From PALSA-1353 sp036267155 (GTDB lineage: Bacteria > Planctomycetota > Phycisphaerae > Tepidisphaerales > Tepidisphaeraceae), in assembly GCA_036267155.1 (NCBI GenBank), contig DATAWP010000031.1, positions 1 through 64,000 on the forward strand: 64,000 bases of DNA, read 5' to 3'. Positions 1 through 8,301 of this stretch are shown here, piece by piece (the first letter of the stretch is position 1; each line of letters opens with the position of its first letter). The notes under the pieces are model-generated. The model saw only the letters and a program-made list of their open reading frames with translations. It was not told the DNA's origin and did not search any database. The position numbers were made by a program, and so were the translations under genes.

Positions 1-67
1 TTTCGGACCGCAGGAACTGCACTTCCTGCGTGCGTTGCTCATAGAGTTTTAACTCCCGGCCTTCCAT
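1..67 (-). CDS. Possible 5' end of a divergent gene leaving the left edge
   Basis: Read leftward from an ATG at 67-65, this stretch stays open to the window edge and gives a charged 22-residue start (MEGRELKLYEQRT...). It would diverge from the methyltransferase with only 5 bases between start codons, which is tight. The opposite strand offers a competing reading, a short open frame at 2-52 ending in TAA that could be the tail of an upstream gene in the methyltransferase operon. The sequence shown cannot decide between them. Confidence 0.2.
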   Translation of the reverse strand, partial: MEGRELKLYEQRTQEVQFLRSE

Positions 68-72
68 GGCCC

Positions 73-1323
73 ATGCAAATTACCACGACTGACAAAATCG
101 CGCGCCTGGTAAAATGCCGCTGCACGGTAAACAGTTACAAACGATCCAAGGACTACGAGACGGCCTTCTTGCCGCAGCCCTTCGTTGACCTCGTCTTCTC
201 CGATCCTGAAGGTGCGGAAGAAATGGCTGATTGCATCGTCGGCGAAGTCTGGGAACGCCTCCTCAACACAGTCAAGAATGTTGGTTGGCTCAGCATTTCA
301 CAAAATATCGTTGGACTGCTCTATGAAGTAATTGTCGAGGAACGGTTCCGGCATCAACTCGGCCAGTTCTATACCCGCGAGGACGTGGTTGACTTCCTCA
401 CCACATTTGCCATCCGCGAACCCGGCGACATCGTGATCGATCCCGCAACCGGCGGAGGCAGCTTCCTTCGGTCGGCCTACCACCGTAAGCGCGCGCTGGG
501 CGAAACCCACGCATCGGCCCTTGCAACAATCTGGGGATGCGAGATTACTGCCTTTGCGGCAGAACTCAGCACAGTCACGCTGGCCACCAGCGACACGCAC
601 GAACCCGCCGCATATCCGCGCATCATCCTCCGGGATTTCTTCGACCTTCGCCCGGGTCTTGAGACCGACCTCGAAATCCCTGGCGAGCTTGGGCTGCTTA
701 AAATCCCCAAGCAATTCGACGCGGTCATCGGCAATCCCCCATACATCTCCTATCGCCGGATCACCAATCAGAACCGCATTTTGAATGCCTTGGCAAATGC
801 CGATCAATCCATCTCAATGCCCAAATTCTCCGGCAAGACAGATGCTTATGTATGGTTCGTCGTCCACGCCACGCAATTCCTGAAAATCGGCGGAAGGCTG
901 AGCTTCGTCGTCTCTTCGGCGTTTCTGTTTTCCGATTATGGCATTCCGCTCATCCGATTTATTGGCGCTCATTATTGCGTTCGCGCCATCATCGACTCGA
1001 TGGTCGAGCGCTGGTTTCCCGATGCCGACACCAATACGGTTTTGCTCATGCTTGAACGCGAGGATGATGACGAAAAGCGCGCAAAAAACTCCGTACGCTT
1101 CGTCCGCCTCCGTAGGCCGCTTGCTCAACTTATCCCCGAACCGGGCAGCGCCAAACGTCGCAACACGATTGAGACACTGCTCGACACGCTACTCTCCGCT
1201 AATGCCACCGAAGATGATCCGCGTATGCAGGTCAACGTCTACGAGCAGGGAACTGATGGCGGTCTTGCCATCGAGACAGATGAACAGGGCGGACTTCTTG
1301 ATGACGAAGAGGAGGATGAGTGA
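73..1323 (+). CDS. N6-adenine DNA methyltransferase, catalytic subunit
   Basis: This protein should transfer a methyl group from S-adenosylmethionine to adenine N6 in DNA. The SAM-binding motif I (DPATGGGSFL) starts near residue 123 and the catalytic motif IV (NPPY) near residue 221. The stretch GQFYTREDVVDFL just before motif I is typical of Eco57I/type I-like N6 methylases. The 416-residue chain lacks the C-terminal target-recognition region usual in this family, and that region appears to be encoded by the next gene, whose GTG start overlaps this stop by 4 bases. The frame stays open upstream to base 1, so the true start could lie outside the window. The acidic C-terminus (DDEEEDE) is unusual. 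Whether a nuclease partner lies to the left cannot be seen. Confidence 0.85.
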   Translation: MQITTTDKIARLVKCRCTVNSYKRSKDYETAFLPQPFVDLVFSDPEGAEEMADCIVGEVWERLLNTVKNVGWLSISQNIVGLLYEVIVEERFRHQLGQFYTREDVVDFLTTFAIREPGDIVIDPATGGGSFLRSAYHRKRALGETHASALATIWGCEITAFAAELSTVTLATSDTHEPAAYPRIILRDFFDLRPGLETDLEIPGELGLLKIPKQFDAVIGNPPYISYRRITNQNRILNALANADQSISMPKFSGKTDAYVWFVVHATQFLKIGGRLSFVVSSAFLFSDYGIPLIRFIGAHYCVRAIIDSMVERWFPDADTNTVLLMLEREDDDEKRAKNSVRFVRLRRPLAQLIPEPGSAKRRNTIETLLDTLLSANATEDDPRMQVNVYEQGTDGGLAIETDEQGGLLDDEEEDE

Positions 1324-2870
1324 GCCTCACCAACAGCCTTGATCGTCTTGTCACACCCAACGCCTATCCCGGCGGAAATGTAGCGATCCGGTGGGGCCAG
1401 CTTATCCGCGCCAGCCCCATCCTCTCTGATGAGGAAGAGCGACTCGCTAAAGCCGAAACCATCATCCGTTTCGGTGGTCTTGGAACCATTCGCGGCGGCA
1501 TCGTCACGCGCGCCAACGCCTATTTCATTGTCCGGGAAATCCCGTTCGACCAAATTCCGACCCGCATGGGCGTGACCCGCAATGACCTAAAACGCATCGC
1601 CGTCGTCGCTGATGGACTTGACCACCTGACCAAGATCGAACGCGAATTCTTAAAGCCAATCATCAAAGGCCCAGAATCCCTCGAATCTGCCTTTGCGATC
1701 AAGCGAAGCGATTTGCGCTTGTTCGATGTGAAAGGCGACAAAAAAGCGCTTGAAAAGAAACATGCCAACGGGGCGATCGCTTATCTGCGGCGCGGCGAAA
1801 CCGTCAATTACAAAACGTCCGACGATGATTTGAAGGGCGGCATCCCAGCCAAACGTTCACAGGTCAAAAATCGCAAACCATTCTGGTATAGCCTTCAAGG
1901 CGAACAAAATCCGGGCGTTCGCATCGTATTTCCTGAACACATTGACCGCCGCTATGTTTTTACGCTTGTGGACAAGGACGACAAAAGCGCGGTCATCGAC
2001 AAGCTCTTTTTGTTCGAGCCGGAAGACCACGCCCAACTAATCCACGTTGCTCTCAATAGCCTCTATACCTGGTATCAGGTCGAGCTCCGCGGTCGCTCGC
2101 AAATGGGCGAGGGCGTCCTTGAGCTCAAGATCCCCGATTACGCGGGCCTCCACATCCTGAATCCGAGCGAAGTGAACGCCAAAGACCGCAAAGAAATCCT
2201 TCAAGCCTTTGCTGAATTAGAAAAGCCAGGATCAGCGCCCAGCCTCGCCGAACTCGGAACGGCCGAACGGCATGACTTCGACCTTGTTTATCTCAAGGCC
2301 TGCGGATTTAAGAAGCCCGATGCCATTCTCCTCAGGCTTGAGCAATCCCTTCGTGCCCTTGCCGGTGAACGCTCAGAGCGCCGCTTGTCCGTCGCTGATG
2401 CCAAGATCAGCCGCCGCAAGATCACCAACGTCGCTGCCTCCATCGATGCCTATGTCGCGCGTATCGCCGCGTCCATCGAACCCCATCCTGACCCCAGGAA
2501 CTTCGTTGAGGAAGCGGCAAAAACCGAAGCCGTCCCTATCGCCGCCGAGGTCGAAGGGCCAATAGAAGTCGGTGTCGAGTTATTCAACCAAGGCGAGGTC
2601 ATCGCCAACGGTACAACTGTAGCGCGGGCAAACAGCATCTTGGCGGCACAATTCGTCCGTGGCGTCTTACAAGTTCAACCCGACCTGTCGCAAATAGAAG
2701 TGCCGGTCGCTGATTCCATCGAAAAAGTAATTACGGACTGGACGCGCGAGAGTCGTAAGTGGCAGAAGAAATTCAAGGCTGCTTGTGATAAAGGGCTTGT
2801 TGGGCTGGACGACACGCGCACTAGAACTGCTATTGAGCAGCGAGCACTTCGATTGCTTCACGCCATCTAA
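1320..2870 (+). CDS. Target-recognition-like partner of the N6 methyltransferase
   Basis: This 516-residue protein starts at a GTG that overlaps the stop of the methylase gene, so the two are probably translationally coupled. Near residues 52-70 it has GGIVTRANAYFIV, which resembles the 'RGI.TGAN.FF' segment that follows the catalytic domain in Eco57I/PglX-like single-chain methylases. Later it has YLRRGE and a region rich in aromatic residues. I infer that it is the DNA-recognition half of a methyltransferase that is one polypeptide in most relatives. No nuclease motif is evident. It could act in a restriction or phage-defence system whose other genes are left of the window, or be an orphan methylase. 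Confidence 0.65.
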   Translation: MSLTNSLDRLVTPNAYPGGNVAIRWGQLIRASPILSDEEERLAKAETIIRFGGLGTIRGGIVTRANAYFIVREIPFDQIPTRMGVTRNDLKRIAVVADGLDHLTKIEREFLKPIIKGPESLESAFAIKRSDLRLFDVKGDKKALEKKHANGAIAYLRRGETVNYKTSDDDLKGGIPAKRSQVKNRKPFWYSLQGEQNPGVRIVFPEHIDRRYVFTLVDKDDKSAVIDKLFLFEPEDHAQLIHVALNSLYTWYQVELRGRSQMGEGVLELKIPDYAGLHILNPSEVNAKDRKEILQAFAELEKPGSAPSLAELGTAERHDFDLVYLKACGFKKPDAILLRLEQSLRALAGERSERRLSVADAKISRRKITNVAASIDAYVARIAASIEPHPDPRNFVEEAAKTEAVPIAAEVEGPIEVGVELFNQGEVIANGTTVARANSILAAQFVRGVLQVQPDLSQIEVPVADSIEKVITDWTRESRKWQKKFKAACDKGLVGLDDTRTRTAIEQRALRLLHAI

Positions 2871-3266
2871 CGCCCACCGCGGGCTTCCGGCGTCTACCCG
2901 GTTGGCCTGCTCAATCACTCACGCATTTGTTGTGAGCGCTAACCGTCCAAGAGGAAAGGACCGGAATTTCTCGCGGTCAATCGGCGCGGTGCGCTAAGCA
3001 TCGCTTGTCTCATCGAAATGCATCGGGCTTTCGGCCACTGGACGGTTTGAGGGGAAGCGGAAAGGGTGGTGGGGGTGTGGGAGCGGCGGGAAAACGCTTG
3101 GGGCCTTATGGGTTTTCCCGCCGCCCCCACATTCGCATTCAAGATATCAAGTCGCCCTCGCGGGAAGGAGGGAGTTGCGATGATCGAGAACTCTACGCGG
3201 GCTCCCGCCGAAACGTATTCGTCGTGCAAGCACGCCGGGAAAAACAGAACGCGGTTGTCCGGCGCG
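2871..3266. other. Non-coding spacer with one strong hairpin
   Basis: This 396-base stretch lies between the methylase partner and lpdA, which point toward each other. I see no convincing reading frame on either strand. Its one clear structure is the inverted repeat at 3077-3130. Confidence 0.6.
3077..3130. terminator. Strong inverted repeat between convergent genes
   Basis: A 13-base arm at 3083-3095 (GCGGCGGGAAAAC) is perfectly complementary to 3112-3124, with a 16-base loop. After one mismatch (3082/3125) the stem continues for about five more pairs. The position between two converging genes suggests a bidirectional terminator, but no clear U-run follows, so a repeated palindromic element is an alternative. 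Confidence 0.5.
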
Positions 3267-4649
3267 CTAAATCTGCCTCGCCCGGCCTTCCGCCGCCAGG
3301 GCGGCTTCGCGGACGGCTTCCGGCAGCGTGGGATGGGCGTGGAATGCTTTGCCGACGTCCTCAACGCTGGCCGCGAATTCCATCGCCAGGGCTGCCTCGG
3401 CGATCATGTTGCCGGCGTCGGCGCCGAGAATGTGCAGGCCCAGCAGACGGTCGGTTTTGGCGTCGCCGATTACTTTTACAAATCCTTCGACATCGTCCAT
3501 GCCGCGGGCGCGGCCGTTGGCGGTGAAAGGGAATTTTCCGATCTTGATCGGACCGCGGGCCGCGGCTTCCTCCTCGGTCATTCCTACCTGAGCCAATTCG
3601 GGATGCGTGTAGACCACGGCGGGACAGGCGCGGTAATTCACGTGGCCGGATTTGCCGGCGATGTTCTCGACCGCCGCCACGCCTTCCTCCTCGGCCTTGT
3701 GGGCGAGCATCGCGCCGCCGATTACGTCGCCGATGGCGTAAATGCCCGGGACATTGGTGCGATAGTGATCGTTGACGATCACGAAACCGCGGCGATCCAG
3801 CATCACGCCGGCCTCGGCGATTCCCAGCCCATCGGTCACGGGCCGGCGGCCGACGCAGATCAGCACCTTGTCCGCCTCTTCCGTGCCGGTTTCGTCGCCG
3901 CTTTTGAAGGTCACGCGCACCTTGCCGCCCTCGGCCCTGGCGGAATCGGCGGTGGTGTTGAAGCGGAATTTCATGCCCTGTTTTTCCAGGGATTTTTGAA
4001 GCGCCCCGGCCATCTCGCGATCGGAAGGCGGAAGAATGCCCGGCAGGAATTCCAGGACCAGAACGTCAGAGCCGAGCCGGTTCCAGACGCTGCCGAGTTC
4101 CACGCCGATGTATCCTGCCCCGATGACGATCAGCCGCTTGGGAATCTCGCTCAGCGAAAGGGCCTGGGTTGAAGAGAGAATATTTTTGCCGTCGAACGGC
4201 AGAGACGGCAGTTCGATCGGCGCGCTGCCGGTGGCGAGGAGGATATTTTTCGTCGCGTACGTGACGCCCTTCACTTCGACGGCGTTGGGCGAGACGATCC
4301 TGCCCTGGCCGACGAGGTGCTCGATCTTGTTCTTGCGGAACAGATATCCGACTCCGCTGGTCATTTTTTTGACCACGTCGTCCTTGAAGGTCATCACGGC
4401 GGGAAGATCGAGCGAGACATTGGCCGCCTTGATTCCGCGACGGGGCAGGTGATGGGTCACGTCGTAATAATGATGGGAGGTATCGAGCAGGGCCTTGGAG
4501 GGGATGCAGCCGATATTCAGGCAGGTTCCGCCGAGAAATTCGCGCTCGACGCAGGCGACATTGAGGCCAAGCTGCGCGGCGCGGATGGCGGCGGTGTATC
4601 CGCCGGGGCCGGCGCCGATGACGATGAGATCGAAGTTGGTTTGGGGCAT
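3267..4649 (-). CDS. lpdA: Dihydrolipoyl dehydrogenase (E3)
   Basis: This flavoenzyme re-oxidises dihydrolipoyl groups of 2-oxoacid dehydrogenase complexes or the glycine cleavage system, using NAD+. The 460-residue chain has the normal family length. It shows the FAD motif GAGPGGY near residue 12, the redox disulfide in GGTCLNIGC (Cys43 and Cys48), a second dinucleotide fold (VIGAGYIGVELG) for NAD in the middle, the FAD-contacting GDVIGG segment, and the C-terminal active-site HPT (His439-Pro440). All key residues are present. It stands alone here; no E1 or E2 subunit is adjacent. The ATG at 4649 gives a canonical N-terminus. Confidence 0.97.
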   Translation of the reverse strand: MPQTNFDLIVIGAGPGGYTAAIRAAQLGLNVACVEREFLGGTCLNIGCIPSKALLDTSHHYYDVTHHLPRRGIKAANVSLDLPAVMTFKDDVVKKMTSGVGYLFRKNKIEHLVGQGRIVSPNAVEVKGVTYATKNILLATGSAPIELPSLPFDGKNILSSTQALSLSEIPKRLIVIGAGYIGVELGSVWNRLGSDVLVLEFLPGILPPSDREMAGALQKSLEKQGMKFRFNTTADSARAEGGKVRVTFKSGDETGTEEADKVLICVGRRPVTDGLGIAEAGVMLDRRGFVIVNDHYRTNVPGIYAIGDVIGGAMLAHKAEEEGVAAVENIAGKSGHVNYRACPAVVYTHPELAQVGMTEEEAAARGPIKIGKFPFTANGRARGMDDVEGFVKVIGDAKTDRLLGLHILGADAGNMIAEAALAMEFAASVEDVGKAFHAHPTLPEAVREAALAAEGRARQI

Positions 4650-4677
4650 ACGCGAAATATCTTAGGTTGGAAAGCCC

Positions 4678-4788
4678 GAAATCCGAAATCCGAATGACGA
4701 ATCAAATTCGAAACCAGAAATCCGAAACGAATGCAGTTTCAGTCATTCAGTCATTCGGATTTGATTCGTCATTCGGATTTCGGATTTC
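4678..4788. repeat. Long intergenic inverted repeat (30-base perfect arms)
   Basis: The arms at 4678-4707 and 4759-4788 are perfectly complementary over 30 bases and are built from repeats of the unit GAAATCC with GAATGACGAATCAAAT. They lie between the divergent lpdA and release-factor-like genes. An open frame crosses the repeat upstream of the next gene but it is low-complexity and not a credible protein. See the related repeats at 14744, 15721 and 21129. Confidence 0.85.
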
Positions 4789-4822
4789 GGATTTTCCACC
4801 CGTGGTCATTAAAATACCGCGG

Positions 4823-5302
4823 ATGACGCGCTTCCGCGGTCTTTCCGATGACCAATTGCTGGCCCAGTGCCGCTTCGAGGCCTTTCGCGGCCCTGGGCCC
4901 GGCGGGCAAAAACGCAACAAAACCAGCTCGGCCGTCCGGCTGACGCATCGGCCCAGCGGGCTGTCGGTCATCGCCGGGGAATCGCGCTCGCAGCATCGCA
5001 ATCGACAGGCAGCGATGAATCGTCTGCGCCATCAAATCGCCGTGCGAATCCGCGAGCCGATCGATCCCGGCGAATTTCCGCGGCCCTCGCTGCTGGGAAT
5101 TTCGCGCCGGTCCGACGGATACCCCGCCGCGATGGGAATGGTGCTGGATGTTATGGCTTGTGCCGGCTGGAGCGTTTCCGACGCGGCTGATATTCTCGGC
5201 GTCACGACCGCCCGGCTGGTGCGATTCCTTCAAGCCGATGAAAAACTCTGGACGGAAATGAACCAGCAGCGGCAAAAGATCGGACTCCGGACACTCAACT
5301 AA
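4823..5302 (+). CDS. Release-factor-like peptidyl-tRNA hydrolase domain protein (GGQ)
   Basis: The segment GPGGQKRNKTSSAVRL near residues 29-44 holds the GGQ motif that class I release factors and ArfB/ICT1 proteins place in the peptidyl-transferase centre to hydrolyse peptidyl-tRNA. The protein is only 159 residues and has no stop-codon-recognition domain, so a ribosome-rescue role is more likely than normal termination. I chose the ATG at 4823 because the sequence upstream is the inverted repeat; the longer open frame from 4667 reads through that repeat. The stop overlaps the start of the glycosylase gene (TAATG), suggesting coupled translation. Confidence 0.8.
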   Translation: MTRFRGLSDDQLLAQCRFEAFRGPGPGGQKRNKTSSAVRLTHRPSGLSVIAGESRSQHRNRQAAMNRLRHQIAVRIREPIDPGEFPRPSLLGISRRSDGYPAAMGMVLDVMACAGWSVSDAADILGVTTARLVRFLQADEKLWTEMNQQRQKIGLRTLN

Positions 5303-6027
5303 TGCCCGCGTCGACCATCAAAGATTCGCTTCGCATCCTGTCGTCCGAGATCACCGATTGCGATCGTTGTCCTCGCCTGCGCGGGCATTGCCAAACCGTT
5401 GCCCGCGACAAACGGCGGGCGTATGCCGATTGGGATTACTGGGGCAAACCGGTCGGGGGCTTCGGCGATGCGCGGGCGAGGATATGGATCGTCGGGCTCG
5501 CGCCGGCCGCGCATGGGGCCAATCGCACGGGCCGGGTTTTCACGGGGGATCGCAGCGGGGATTTTTTATTCGCGGCGTTGCACCGACTCGGGCTGGCCAA
5601 TCAACCGCAATCCGTGAATCGTCAGGATGGTTTGAAACTGAAAAAGGCGTACGTCAGTTCCGCCGTTCGCTGCGCGCCGCCGGGCAATAAGCCGACGCCG
5701 GCCGAAATCGCCAATTGCTCGGAGTATCTTGATCGCGAGTGGCATTTGTTGAGCGATGTCCGTGTGATGTTCGCACTGGGCAAGATCGGCTGGGATGCGG
5801 CCGCGGCCCTGGCCAGGCGTCACGGGTGCGACTTTCCGGACGGCAGGCGGCCTTTCGGCCACGGGGCGGAGATGCGGCTATCCGATCGGCGATGGCTTAT
5901 TGGTTCCTATCACGTCAGTCAGCAGAACACATTCACCGGGAAATTGACTCCGGCGATGTTTGATGCGGTTCTGCGCCGTGCGCTGCAGAGGGAGTCCTCC
6001 GGCGGTTCAAAAAATGCTGCGCGTTAG
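5302..6027 (+). CDS. Uracil-DNA glycosylase, family 5 (UdgB type)
   Basis: This enzyme removes uracil and related deaminated bases from DNA as the first step of base-excision repair. Motif GLAPAAHGANRTGR (residues 65-78) is the family-5 form of the catalytic loop, which lacks the Asp/Asn of other families. The DNA-intercalation motif appears as GSYHVSQQNTFTGKLT. Four cysteines (Cys20, Cys23, Cys124, Cys139) are placed as in iron-sulfur-cluster uracil glycosylases. Length is 241 residues. The start overlaps the preceding stop by one base. The 3' end overlaps the stop of the convergent receiver gene by a few bases. Confidence 0.9.
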   Translation: MPASTIKDSLRILSSEITDCDRCPRLRGHCQTVARDKRRAYADWDYWGKPVGGFGDARARIWIVGLAPAAHGANRTGRVFTGDRSGDFLFAALHRLGLANQPQSVNRQDGLKLKKAYVSSAVRCAPPGNKPTPAEIANCSEYLDREWHLLSDVRVMFALGKIGWDAAAALARRHGCDFPDGRRPFGHGAEMRLSDRRWLIGSYHVSQQNTFTGKLTPAMFDAVLRRALQRESSGGSKNAAR

Positions 6028-6449
6028 CGAATGGGCAACTCGCCGGCAAGGCTTGCCTCGATCAGATTTAGAATCTGAATTGGCTCGACGGGTTTGATCA
6101 AAAGCGGCGGTAATTCGTGTTTGGGCAATCGATGAATCCGAGGCTGAATGTCGTCCGCGGGCATCCCTGAAAGCAAGATCACCGGCAAACCGGGCCGATG
6201 TTCCTGAAGATAGGCCAGCACGTCAAAGCCATCGATTCCCGGCATGTGCAGGTCGAGGACAATTAGATCCACCTGCCGATTTTTGAGTTGGGACAATCCC
6301 GCTTCGCCATCGGCCGCTTCCTCAACTTCATATCCCTGGTCGCGGAGATAATGGCTCAGGGCCGCGCGCTCAAGCGACGAATCATCGCACAACAAGAGCC
6401 GCCATGGACGACTTGGCGGGGGATGTTCGGGATTGCCGACGTCCATCAT
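6024..6449 (-). CDS. Stand-alone response-regulator receiver protein
   Basis: The chain is one CheY-like receiver domain with no output domain. The acidic pocket is in LLLCDDSS, the phospho-acceptor Asp in VLDLHMPG, the conserved Ser in LLSG and the Lys in LLIKPVEP, so phosphorylation should be possible. No histidine kinase lies beside it. A TTG at 6482 would add 11 residues; I prefer the ATG at 6449, although neither has a strong ribosome-binding site. It converges on the glycosylase gene with a few bases of overlap. Confidence 0.85.
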   Translation of the reverse strand: MMDVGNPEHPPPSRPWRLLLCDDSSLERAALSHYLRDQGYEVEEAADGEAGLSQLKNRQVDLIVLDLHMPGIDGFDVLAYLQEHRPGLPVILLSGMPADDIQPRIHRLPKHELPPLLIKPVEPIQILNLIEASLAGELPIR

Positions 6450-6498
6450 GTAATTGTCGCATAGACAGGGTTTTGGACGCAATCTACAAATTGAGAGC

Positions 6499-6526
6499 TT
6501 GACAACCCTTTGCGCCGGCGTAGCAT
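6499..6526 (+). promoter_or_regulatory. Sigma-70-type promoter for the SAM riboswitch operon
   Basis: TTGACA at 6499-6504 is a perfect -35 box. Sixteen bases later TAGCAT (6521-6526) is a fair -10 box. The expected start near 6533 lies about 15 bases before helix P1 of the riboswitch, which fits well. Confidence 0.7.
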
Positions 6527-6547
6527 GTTTACCAAACTGAATAGTGA

Positions 6548-6657
6548 TTCTTATCGCGAGTGGCTGAGGGTAGGGCCCGATGAAGCCACAGCAACCGTTT
6601 GGAGCATTTGCTTCGGATAGGTGCTAACTCCCGCCCGGTTTCCGGGGCAGATAAGAA
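6548..6657 (+). promoter_or_regulatory. SAM-I (S-box) riboswitch aptamer
   Basis: The region matches the S-box consensus in order. P1 is formed by TTCTTATC (6548-6555) and GATAAGAA (6650-6657). The P2 arms GTGGC and GCCAC flank the AGGG...GGGCCCGATGAA core, followed by the conserved CAGCAACC. P3 ends in GGATAGG, then comes the junction GGTGCTAACTCC, and P4 is CCCG...CGGGG. SAM binding should stabilise P1. The aptamer directly precedes a threonine synthase gene, not a classical methionine gene. Confidence 0.93.
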
Positions 6658-6702
6658 GAAGACTTCGCACACGCCGCAGCCTCTTCTTATCGCAGAAGAG
6701 GA
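6650..6702 (+). promoter_or_regulatory. Riboswitch expression platform that masks the ribosome-binding site
   Basis: Two exclusive pairings are visible. GATAAGAAG (6650-6658), the 3' strand of P1, can pair with CTTCTTATC (6683-6691). Otherwise CCTCTTCT (6680-6687) pairs with AGAAGAGG (6694-6701), closing a hairpin over the AAGAGGA Shine-Dalgarno sequence seven bases before the ATG at 6710. With SAM bound P1 forms and the masking hairpin should shut translation off; without SAM the anti-pairing frees the site. No U-run follows, so control is probably translational. Confidence 0.7.
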
Positions 6703-6709
6703 TTTACTG

Positions 6710-8002
6710 ATGAGCTACGTTTTAGGTCTTAAATGCAAAGAGTGCGGCCATCGCGCCGCTATCAGCCCTGTCCATGTTTGTGAGGCCTGCTTCGGCCCTT
6801 ATGAAGTTGAATACGACTACGCAAAGATGAAGGGGAAAGTCACCCGCCAGTCCATCTCCGCCGGGCCTAAGAGCTTGTGGCGGTATAAAGATTTGCTGCC
6901 CGTGAGCGAGCCGAAAGCCGGGTTTTTCTCCGGCTTCACACCGCTGCGCAAGGCTGAGCGGCTCGGCAAGGAGTTGGGCTGTACCGATCTGTGGATCAAG
7001 GACGACTCCTGTAATTATCCAACCTATTCCTACAAAGAGCGGGTTGTGTCGGTGGCCATTTCCAAGGCGATGGAATTTGGCTTCGACACGGTTGGCTGCG
7101 CCAGCACGGGCAATCTTGCCAACAGCACCGCGGCCCACGCGGCCGTGGCGGGGCTGCGATGTTTTGTCATGATCCCGCACGATCTGGAGCAGGGTAAAGT
7201 CCTTGGGAGTCTGATCTTCGGGCCGACCATGGTTCGAATCCGCGGAACTTATGATGATGTGAATCGTCTCTGCACTGAAATCGCCGATAAATATGGATGG
7301 GCGATCGTGAACGTCAATCTCCGGCCGTTCTACACTGAAGGGGCCAAGACGTACGGGTTCGAAATCGCCGAGCAACTTGGCTGGCGGTTGCCGCAGCACA
7401 CGGTTGTTCCCACGGCCGGGGGGACGATTTTGCCCAAGGTTTACAAGGCTTATCGCGAGTTTATCGAGCTGGGATTGGTCGAGGACAATGGGCCGAAGAT
7501 TTATTCCGCCCAGGCGGCGGGGTGTAATCCGGTGGTGATGGCGATTCACAAGGGAATCGACATCATCGAGCCGCAGAAGCCAAAAACCATTGCCAAGAGC
7601 ATCGCCATCGGCAATCCGGCGGATGGATATTACGTTTGGCACGCGGTGAAGGATTCCGGCGGGTGGGGCGAGAGCGCGACGGACCGGGAAATCGTTGACG
7701 CGATTAAACTGCTCGCCCGCACCGAGGGCATCTGGACCGAACCGGCCGGCGGAACGACGCTGGCCGTCGCGATCAAACTCATTCAGCAGGGCCGCATTCC
7801 CAAGAATGAATCAACCGTCATCAGCATCACCGGCAACGGATTGAAAACCCTGGAGGCCGTGCAGGACGATCTGGTTTATCCTGAAGCCATCGAGGCGAAG
7901 CTGTCGGAGTTCGATGCGTTGCTGGCTCGCCAGCAGGCGCAGACCGCGCCGGCCGCCAATCCGGCGGACCGCGCCCCACGCCAGGCCGTTTCCGTGTTAT
8001 AA
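6710..8002 (+). CDS. thrC: Threonine synthase-type PLP enzyme with N-terminal zinc ribbon
   Basis: The family converts O-phosphohomoserine to threonine with pyridoxal phosphate. This 430-residue protein opens with a zinc-ribbon-like pair of cysteine knuckles (Cys9/Cys12 and Cys24/Cys27). SYKER places the PLP-binding Lys at residue 109 and STGNLANS (about 132-139) is the phosphate-binding loop. A later glycine-rich segment (PTAGGTILPK) and ITGNGLKT fit fold-type II enzymes. The ATG at 6710 is chosen because it follows a good ribosome-binding site; a longer frame from 6599 would run through the riboswitch. It is controlled by a SAM-I riboswitch and followed within 8 bases by a sulfur-carrier gene and then a NIL-domain gene. 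This suggests it, or a partner, may act on O-phosphohomoserine in homocysteine formation. Plain threonine synthesis remains possible. Confidence 0.9.
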   Translation: MSYVLGLKCKECGHRAAISPVHVCEACFGPYEVEYDYAKMKGKVTRQSISAGPKSLWRYKDLLPVSEPKAGFFSGFTPLRKAERLGKELGCTDLWIKDDSCNYPTYSYKERVVSVAISKAMEFGFDTVGCASTGNLANSTAAHAAVAGLRCFVMIPHDLEQGKVLGSLIFGPTMVRIRGTYDDVNRLCTEIADKYGWAIVNVNLRPFYTEGAKTYGFEIAEQLGWRLPQHTVVPTAGGTILPKVYKAYREFIELGLVEDNGPKIYSAQAAGCNPVVMAIHKGIDIIEPQKPKTIAKSIAIGNPADGYYVWHAVKDSGGWGESATDREIVDAIKLLARTEGIWTEPAGGTTLAVAIKLIQQGRIPKNESTVISITGNGLKTLEAVQDDLVYPEAIEAKLSEFDALLARQQAQTAPAANPADRAPRQAVSVL

Positions 8003-8010
8003 TTCAAATC

Positions 8011-8286
8011 ATGAGCATTAAAGTCCGAATCCCATCTCCGTTGCGAAACTACACGAATGGCGCCGATGTCGTCGAAGTTGGCGGCAACAACGTCGGCGAG
8101 GTATTGAATGGCCTGAAGGACAAAGCCAGCGGCATCGAAACCCGTCTGTTCAAAGCCCCCAATCAACTCAACCGGTTCGTGAACGTTTACCTCAACGATG
8201 AGGACATCCGATTTTTGAAGAATCTGGAAACTCCGGTAAAAGCCGGCGATGAGCTGAGCATTGTCCCCGCCATCGCGGGGGGATGA
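8011..8286 (+). CDS. ThiS/MoaD-like ubiquitin-fold sulfur carrier
   Basis: This 91-residue protein begins with the pattern of a MoaD-like beta-grasp domain (VRIPSPLRNYTNG, a 'VLNGL' helix and VYLNDEDIRFL) and ends exactly in PAIAGG. A C-terminal Gly-Gly is what ThiF/MoeB enzymes adenylate and convert to a thiocarboxylate, so the protein should carry activated sulfur. It starts 8 bases after thrC and belongs to the SAM-riboswitch operon. Homologues feed sulfur to molybdopterin, thiamine, cysteine or homocysteine; the neighbours here point to homocysteine. No activating E1-like enzyme is in the window. Confidence 0.88.
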   Translation: MSIKVRIPSPLRNYTNGADVVEVGGNNVGEVLNGLKDKASGIETRLFKAPNQLNRFVNVYLNDEDIRFLKNLETPVKAGDELSIVPAIAGG

Positions 8287-8301
8287 AACAGGCCGTCGCT
8301 G

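Noticed and set aside
4667..4822. N-terminal extension of the release-factor-like gene
   Set aside because: It is read from the intergenic inverted repeat; homology to GGQ proteins begins after 4823.
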